The notes under the pieces are model-generated. The model was not told where the DNA came from, made no database searches, and was given only the letters and a program-made list of their open reading frames with translations. From contig PMTB01000051.1 in NCBI GenBank assembly GCA_003167475.1, positions 1 through 9,828 on the forward strand: DNA of 9,828 bases, given 5' to 3'. Shown piece after piece: positions 5,821 to 9,828 of this stretch (its first letter is position 1; every line of letters starts with the position of its first letter). Position numbers and translations under genes: made by a program. This stretch comes from a candidate division FCPU426 bacterium. GTDB taxonomy: Bacteria; Oederibacteriota; PGYV01; Palsa-1178.

Positions 5821-7884
5821 TTATCTTATTACGCTAACTTTATCCGAGCTGCTGTAGTTCGCTGTTTTTACGTTGACGCTGTATATACCGCTGGCGACCT
5901 TCCTGCCGTGATCGTCTGTCCCGTCCCAGTAAACGTCATACTCGCCTGACTGTTTATATTCCGAAGAAACAATAGTCTTCACTGTCACTCCGCTGCGGTT
6001 GACAATCTTGACGGTGCAATTGCACGCGGAATAAACTTTATAGTGTATCATGGTCCTTTCGCCCAGGTCGGGGTTTATTATATTTTTGTAAAGTTTGACG
6101 TCCTTGCCTGAGATCACGGTGCGGGTAAAGCTGCCCGAGCTTGTTCCGTTCGTTCCGCAGATATCCCTGCCTGTGACAACGATGGTATCTATGTCGCCGA
6201 ACCCTGTTTGTTTCGGGTAAACCACGGTGAATTTCCTTGTTTCGCCGGGCATGGCAGAGGCAATATATGTCATGCATGTTATATTGCATTGTGCGGACAT
6301 GGTGCCGGAAGCCTGCGCCTGGAGGCCGTGAGGGCAGACTTTAACGGAGGGCGGGGCTGAAAGCTCGCTTGAACTCTCCACGGTTATTATCTGATTGTCG
6401 CTGCCTTCCGGGTCAGCGGCGATATTGACCGTAAAGCCCGGGGTTGCCGTGCCGTTGCACGGCATTTGTGTGACTGTTACTGTCGGCGTGACGCTCGGCG
6501 TGGACAGGGCGGTATTTGTCATGGTGGATGTGGATGACGGCGTAAATGTGGGTGAGACCGTGGCTGTAACCGACATTGTGATTGTATTTGTGGGTGTTAA
6601 AGTCGGCGTGCAGGTGGAGGTAAAGGTGACGGTGAATGTCGGCGGCAACGTGGGCGTATAGGTGGCGCTCGGCTGGGGTCCCACAGTGTCGGTGGGGGAC
6701 GGGGTTATATTTTTGGAGTCGCATGAGCACACAGGGCATGAAGCCGGGCACTCGCCGACAACATACATGTTCCCGTCATCGGAAGTAAAGAGCAGGTTGT
6801 CCCTGTATGACGTCATGTTGGAAAAATTGGGCGCCATGGAATGGCAGACGAAGTCCTTGCTGCCTGTCACGGTGTCCAGCATGACCATTTTATCAATGCA
6901 TCCGGTAACATATAGCTTGGCGCAGACGATTATGCAGGACATATTCGCCATGTTATCCTCGATATAAACTTTCCACTTGATGGTGCCTGTTGACTTATCA
7001 AACCTGTATACGAAACGGTCGTCTGAACCGCAGTAGTAGCTGTCATTGTCCATCGCGCCCGAGGCGTTGCAAAAGCTCCCGGTGTATTTTGACCATGCGG
7101 TGGATCCGTCGGCCTTGTTAAGCTTCACTATCTTGTCGCCGACAGCGAAGAAAATCCCGGTGTCGTCGATGCTGGCCGAACTTTCCATCATGGCGGCCAT
7201 ATTTGTTTTCCACTTTACGGACCCGCTTGCGGTATCTATGGCGTAAAAGTAGTTGTCCCAGCAGCCTATGTAAGCCACATTATTGTCATCGACGGCCGGG
7301 CATGCTGAAAACTGGCTCGAGCATACTTTGATTACTTTTACCGTATCTCCGGTGTCGGCGTTTACGACCACAAGCTCGCCGGCTGATGTGCCCATATAGA
7401 TCATGTTGCCCTTTAGTGACGGTGCCGGATTATTCGAGTAAGTGCCGCCGCCTCCGGCCAGGTAAAAATATCCGGTCATGCCTACGCAGGGTTTATCCCA
7501 GAGTACGGCGCCCGTCGTCTTGTCAAGGGCCGTAAACGAATTTGCTTTCGGGTAAATATAGGCGCCATTATAAAGAACCCCGGAGCAATTCATGGAACCG
7601 CCGTTATTATACGGCGAGGCCCATTGCAGCCTTCCAGTGGTTATGCTGATCTTCTGGACGCCGGTGCCTCCGTTATAGAAAATATTGCCGTCATCGTCGA
7701 CCAGCGGAAGCGCGCCGTTCATCATGGAAACGGGGATCTTCCATTTGATGCAAAGAGGGGTGGTTATGGTGACGTCGCATTTTTCGGCCTCATGTTTGCA
7801 GTTGCCCTGGAATTGGTCCCAGGAACCGAAAATAACCGGGCTTAAAACCAATAATGCAAGCAGCGTTATTAATCTGGTTTTCAT
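5821..7884 (-). CDS. Secreted PQQ-type beta-propeller protein with Thr/Pro linker and FlgD-like C-terminal domain
   Basis: About 687 aa, exported. Signal peptide MKTRLITLLALLVLSPVIFG is followed by WDQFQGN and a propeller of seven or eight PQQ/Trp-docking repeats, seen as IKWKIP, GRLQWAS, GAVLWDK, GSVKWKT, GSTAWSK and GTIKWKV, to about residue 385. Then come a Cys-rich CPASCPVCSC segment, an 80-residue Thr/Pro/Ser linker, an Ig-like domain (about 480-600), and a FlgD-like terminal domain with WDGTDDHGRKVASGIYSVNV, ending KVSVIR. Propellers of this type are often scaffolds; no enzyme residues are seen. There are 26 cysteines, many for an exported protein. ATG 7884 is chosen because a GAGGGGG site (7894-7900) is 9 nt away. 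ATG 7890, two codons upstream, overlaps the preceding stop (ATGA) and cannot be excluded. Confidence 0.85.
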   Translation of the reverse strand: MKTRLITLLALLVLSPVIFGSWDQFQGNCKHEAEKCDVTITTPLCIKWKIPVSMMNGALPLVDDDGNIFYNGGTGVQKISITTGRLQWASPYNNGGSMNCSGVLYNGAYIYPKANSFTALDKTTGAVLWDKPCVGMTGYFYLAGGGGTYSNNPAPSLKGNMIYMGTSAGELVVVNADTGDTVKVIKVCSSQFSACPAVDDNNVAYIGCWDNYFYAIDTASGSVKWKTNMAAMMESSASIDDTGIFFAVGDKIVKLNKADGSTAWSKYTGSFCNASGAMDNDSYYCGSDDRFVYRFDKSTGTIKWKVYIEDNMANMSCIIVCAKLYVTGCIDKMVMLDTVTGSKDFVCHSMAPNFSNMTSYRDNLLFTSDDGNMYVVGECPASCPVCSCDSKNITPSPTDTVGPQPSATYTPTLPPTFTVTFTSTCTPTLTPTNTITMSVTATVSPTFTPSSTSTMTNTALSTPSVTPTVTVTQMPCNGTATPGFTVNIAADPEGSDNQIITVESSSELSAPPSVKVCPHGLQAQASGTMSAQCNITCMTYIASAMPGETRKFTVVYPKQTGFGDIDTIVVTGRDICGTNGTSSGSFTRTVISGKDVKLYKNIINPDLGERTMIHYKVYSACNCTVKIVNRSGVTVKTIVSSEYKQSGEYDVYWDGTDDHGRKVASGIYSVNVKTANYSSSDKVSVIR
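6469..6708 (-). repeat. Thr/Pro-rich low-complexity linker coding repeat (propeller protein)
   Basis: 80 codons rich in ACN and CCN encode a linker of the type TPTLTPTNT and SPTFTP. It separates the propeller from the C-terminal Ig-like domains. The plus strand is correspondingly G/T-rich, which creates spurious plus-strand frames across it. Long extended linkers of this kind usually carry a domain away from the cell surface and may be glycosylated. Confidence 0.9.
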
Positions 7885-7886
7885 GG

Positions 7887-8324
7887 TCATTTACCCCCTC
7901 TTTTTCTGACCCCGGTGGATACGTCCTTTTTTGCCTCGGATGGGGTCGGGACCGGGAATAGTATATTATTTTCTATGATCACCTTATTGGCGGAATCCAT
8001 CAAAGCGCCATAGTCGATGTTAAAATCCTGGCACATGTCCATCCAGGAATCGCCGTTCCTGACCATACTGATAAGTTCTGTCAGGGGTTTCTTGGCTTCA
8101 TGTGCAATGCAAAGCAGTTTGAAGCAGTAGTACGGCGAATAACCGGATTTTTTGGCAATGTCACAGTCGGATTTTGTGAAATGGAATTCCTGCTGGATAA
8201 GCAGGTAAAAAGCGTCCCTTTTTTCCTTTGCGTCGGCCGAAACCTGTGCGGTTTTTTCAGCGTACAAAGCGGTTGAAAATAAAAATAGTGCAAGGAACAT
8301 CAAGAAAACCGGTCTTTTCCTCAT
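7887..8324 (-). CDS. Small secreted protein of unknown function with G-x-S-W motif
   Basis: 145 aa. A signal peptide (about 1-22, FLMFLALFLFSTALYA) is followed by a short helical domain and a Pro/Lys-rich tail ending RKRGGK. Visible elements are QQEFHFTKSDCDIAKKSGYS, a Cys pair in YYCFKLLCIAHEAKKPLTEL, and GDSWMDMCQDFNID. The pattern of a helical segment, then K-P-L-x-E, then G-x-x-W and a short hydrophobic helix, is one I recall from uncharacterised secreted proteins of candidate phyla; I assign no function. It is not a LysM domain. GGGAGGG (8331-8337) lies 6 nt before the ATG. The stop overlaps or lies just before the propeller gene, so the two are probably co-transcribed and coupled. Confidence 0.8.
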   Translation of the reverse strand: MRKRPVFLMFLALFLFSTALYAEKTAQVSADAKEKRDAFYLLIQQEFHFTKSDCDIAKKSGYSPYYCFKLLCIAHEAKKPLTELISMVRNGDSWMDMCQDFNIDYGALMDSANKVIIENNILFPVPTPSEAKKDVSTGVRKRGGK

Positions 8325-8362
8325 TTTAAACCCTCCCTATATTTGTTTACCCTATTGGACAT

Positions 8363-8368
8363 ATTATA
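8363..8368 (-). promoter_or_regulatory. Candidate -10 box upstream of the small secreted protein
   Basis: Read on the minus strand, TATAAT occupies 8368 to 8363, in the only gap of the minus-strand cluster (8325-8388, AT-rich). The -35 region is poor (TAGTTT at 17 bp), so this is a weak candidate for an internal promoter driving the small protein and the propeller gene. No terminator is visible between it and the barrel gene upstream. Confidence 0.3.
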
Positions 8369-8388
8369 TACGGAATAGTTCCATAAAA

Positions 8389-9300
8389 CTACAAAATAAA
8401 TGTAATGCCGAGCCTCTGCGATTTTTGGCTGTTGTTTATCGACCCCAAAGTGTACTCGAAAACAAAGTTTTTCAGCATGACCCCAGCCCCCAGGCTTAAG
8501 GTGTATCCGCTTTCCTCATATACATTGGCCCCGCAGCGCAGGTAAACAGCGTCCCAGCAAAAATATTCCGCGCCAAAATTAAATGATTTTTCCTCGCCAG
8601 AGGACGCGGGCAGGATTGTCCCGGCTTCGGCCGATACGTAATCCGACGCGTTTATTTTGATTTTCATTCCCAACCCCAGGCGCAGCAAAACCGGCATGGG
8701 GTCCACGACATTGATGTAAGCTGATTGAGTGCCCAAATTCTGCAGGGAAACCCCGAACCTGAAGATATTATACCACATCAGCGCGCCCGCATCAAACGCA
8801 ATACCGTTCTTGGAGTATTTGTAAAGGTAACTGCCGAAGTATTTAAAATTGACCCCGCCGGAGAGGAACCCCAGGAACTTTTCCGATACCGAGGCGCACA
8901 GGATATAATCGTAGTTTGCCACAATGCCCTGGTTATTCCCGAACTCGTCTATCGCCATGAAGTCGGAAGTGTAGTTGTACGTGGCTGAAAATCCGAGGCT
9001 GAAATCCTTCATGGGAAAAGCCGCGGAAAAATGTTCGGTCGACCGGTCATATATATCGATCGTATGCGTGCCGCTGAGTTCGGGCCTCACATCGAGGGCA
9101 ATCCCGGCCGGATTGATGAAAATGGAGCTGATGCCGGAAGCCGTGGCCACGAAAGCCCCGGAAAGCGCGGCCGGCCGGGCGTCAGTGAACGAGGTCAAAA
9201 AATCGCTGCCTGACATGCCCGCTTTTGCCTCAAGAGCGGCGCACGGAAAGAGGCTGAAAATAAAGGCTGACGTCAGTATGATATCGCGAATTTTTGCCAT
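8389..9300 (-). CDS. PorV/PorQ-family outer-membrane beta-barrel protein
   Basis: 303 aa, predicted in the outer membrane. The signal peptide runs to about residue 27 (cleavage near AKA). The family's hallmark follows at 40-68: DARPAALSGAFVATASG then IFINPAGIA. The rest is alternating-polarity beta strands of barrel type (FSAAFPMKDFSLGFSATYNY, NFKYFGSYLYKYSKNGIAFD, FRFGVSLQNLG, YTLSLGAGVMLKNFVFEYTL), closing with RLGITFIL, a normal barrel C-terminus. PorV in Bacteroidota carries C-terminal-domain cargo in type IX secretion; PorQ-like relatives occur much more widely and many have no known role. Here it sits between two genes whose products end in FlgD-like domains. The ribosome binding site is weak (GGAAAG), and the start lies 28 nt inside the end of the upstream gene. 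Confidence 0.82.
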   Translation of the reverse strand: MAKIRDIILTSAFIFSLFPCAALEAKAGMSGSDFLTSFTDARPAALSGAFVATASGISSIFINPAGIALDVRPELSGTHTIDIYDRSTEHFSAAFPMKDFSLGFSATYNYTSDFMAIDEFGNNQGIVANYDYILCASVSEKFLGFLSGGVNFKYFGSYLYKYSKNGIAFDAGALMWYNIFRFGVSLQNLGTQSAYINVVDPMPVLLRLGLGMKIKINASDYVSAEAGTILPASSGEEKSFNFGAEYFCWDAVYLRCGANVYEESGYTLSLGAGVMLKNFVFEYTLGSINNSQKSQRLGITFIL

Positions 9301-9828
9301 AATATTCTTTCCGAGCGGTTTTTAAAAACCGCTTTTACCCTGTATAGGAATATTCCCGAAGCGAACTTTATGCCGCTAAAGTTGGAGTTCATTATGTAAA
9401 AGGCGTTCATGCCGGTCTTTCCGGAAAAATAATACTCGTTTGCTTTTTCGCCTGATACGGTGTAAACGGTAAGGGTGATCGCGCAATCATTGGGCAGCCC
9501 CAGTACGACCCTTGCGGAATCCTGAAAAGGATTTGGAAAGCACCCGAAAATCTTAAATTCCGCGGGCACAGGGGTCACAGTCCATGTGGGCGAGACCGTG
9601 TATGTCATTGTCGCCGTAAAAGTGGGGGTAAAGGTCGGCGAAATCGAGGATGTGGGAAGGGCGGTAAAGGTCTGGGTTATGGAAAATGTAGGGGTGATTG
9701 AAGGAGTGGATATCTGCGTAGCGGTCGGGCTCGCCGTCCATGTGGGCGAGATAGTGGGGGTATTGGTGAGCGTCGGAGAGGCGGTATAGGTCAGTGTCCA
9801 TGTGAGGGTTATGGTTGGCGTGAAAGTC
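9273..9828 (-). CDS. C-terminal part of a large exported protein: Thr/Pro linker plus FlgD/Por-tail-like domain (5' end outside window)
   Basis: The frame is open to the right edge, so only the last 184 complete codons are seen. The visible N-terminal part is a Thr/Pro/Ser linker of at least 89 residues (9561-9828). It reads TPTFTPTFTATMTYTVSPT near its end and unusually carries Trp and Tyr (SPTWTASPT, LTWTLTYT). The last 95 residues form a C-terminal Ig-like domain, EFKIFGCFPNPFQDSARVVL, LTVYTVSGEKANEYYF, then FASGIFLYRVKAVF, ending KFAISY. The PNPF motif, the VYTxSG strand and the ASGIFLYR strand are the marks of FlgD-like and type IX-tail-like domains. A start at the internal ATG 9608 would lie inside the linker and is rejected. 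The stop lies 28 nt inside the barrel gene. The functional N-terminal domain is not visible. Confidence 0.85.
   Translation of the reverse strand, partial: TFTPTITLTWTLTYTASPTLTNTPTISPTWTASPTATQISTPSITPTFSITQTFTALPTSSISPTFTPTFTATMTYTVSPTWTVTPVPAEFKIFGCFPNPFQDSARVVLGLPNDCAITLTVYTVSGEKANEYYFSGKTGMNAFYIMNSNFSGIKFASGIFLYRVKAVFKNRSERILWQKFAISY
9561..9828 (-). repeat. Thr/Pro-rich low-complexity linker coding repeat (partial protein)
   Basis: At least 89 codons of Thr/Pro/Ser-rich repeat, continuing past the window edge. Alternate residues are mostly Thr, often as T-P-T-F/I/L/W. The composition resembles the linker at 6469-6708, but the repeat units are not identical. Confidence 0.9.

Noticed and set aside
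6395..6661. Plus-strand 88-codon frame rich in Val and Gly
   Set aside because: It is the reverse reading of the Thr/Pro linker codons of the propeller gene; long open frames on the opposite strand are expected from ACN/CCN repeats.
7887..8324. LysM-domain reading of the small secreted protein
   Set aside because: The SWMDMCQDFNID stretch loosely recalls LysM helices, but the flanking strands and the usual N-x-L-x-V-G-x-x-L ending are missing.
9586..9789. Plus-strand frame with repeated V-G-V
   Set aside because: Same artefact, opposite the second Thr/Pro linker.
9553..9801. Minus-strand frame rich in His, Tyr and Asp
   Set aside because: A shifted frame of the Thr/Pro linker; the real frame is open to the window edge and continues into a recognisable C-terminal domain.

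Overview
The window (about 9.8 kb) looks like the chromosome of an uncultured diderm bacterium. The evidence is an exported TPR-SPOR protein, a PorV/PorQ-like outer-membrane barrel, and large exported proteins with long Thr/Pro-rich linkers ending in FlgD-like Ig domains. That mix is familiar from FCB-like and candidate-phylum genomes (Goldbacteria- or Elusimicrobia-like). The lineage is an inference from protein style only; there is no rRNA or other marker gene here.

Layout. Positions 1-274 are non-coding: a compact nested palindrome (9-62), then degenerate 75/82-bp tandem repeats (75-260) carrying promoter-like -10 boxes. A plus-strand pair follows, miaB (275-1549, tRNA methylthiotransferase) and an exported TPR-SPOR protein (1546-2622), joined by an ATGA overlap. 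The next gap (2623-2813) is almost filled by a 173-bp MITE-like element with 39-bp inverted ends; its right end abuts the ribosome binding site of the next gene. A compact plus-strand operon follows (2814-5777): an ECF-transporter S component of unknown substrate, a fused double ATPase (EcfA-EcfA') and EcfT, all with overlapping stop and start codons. A 14-bp-stem hairpin (5776-5813) closes it and also serves the genes coming from the other side.

The right half (5821-9828) is all minus strand. Read 5'->3' on that strand it holds: the C-terminal part of a large exported protein cut by the window edge (Thr/Pro linker plus C-terminal sorting-like domain); a PorV/PorQ-family barrel; a small secreted protein of unknown function with a G-x-S-W motif; and a Cys-rich PQQ-type beta-propeller with its own Thr/Pro linker and FlgD-like C-terminal domain.

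How they fit together. The ECF genes encode a complete dedicated micronutrient importer. The ATPase fusion appears asymmetric: the substituted switch histidine of domain 1 and the altered signature motif of domain 2 belong to the same composite ATP site. The minus-strand cluster reads as a cell-surface module: two proteins with the same linker and C-terminal-domain architecture flank a PorV-like barrel, the family that handles C-terminal-domain cargo in type IX secretion. Whether this lineage has a type IX-like export route is the most interesting open question here. No CRISPR array, tRNA, rRNA, integrase or transposase gene was seen.
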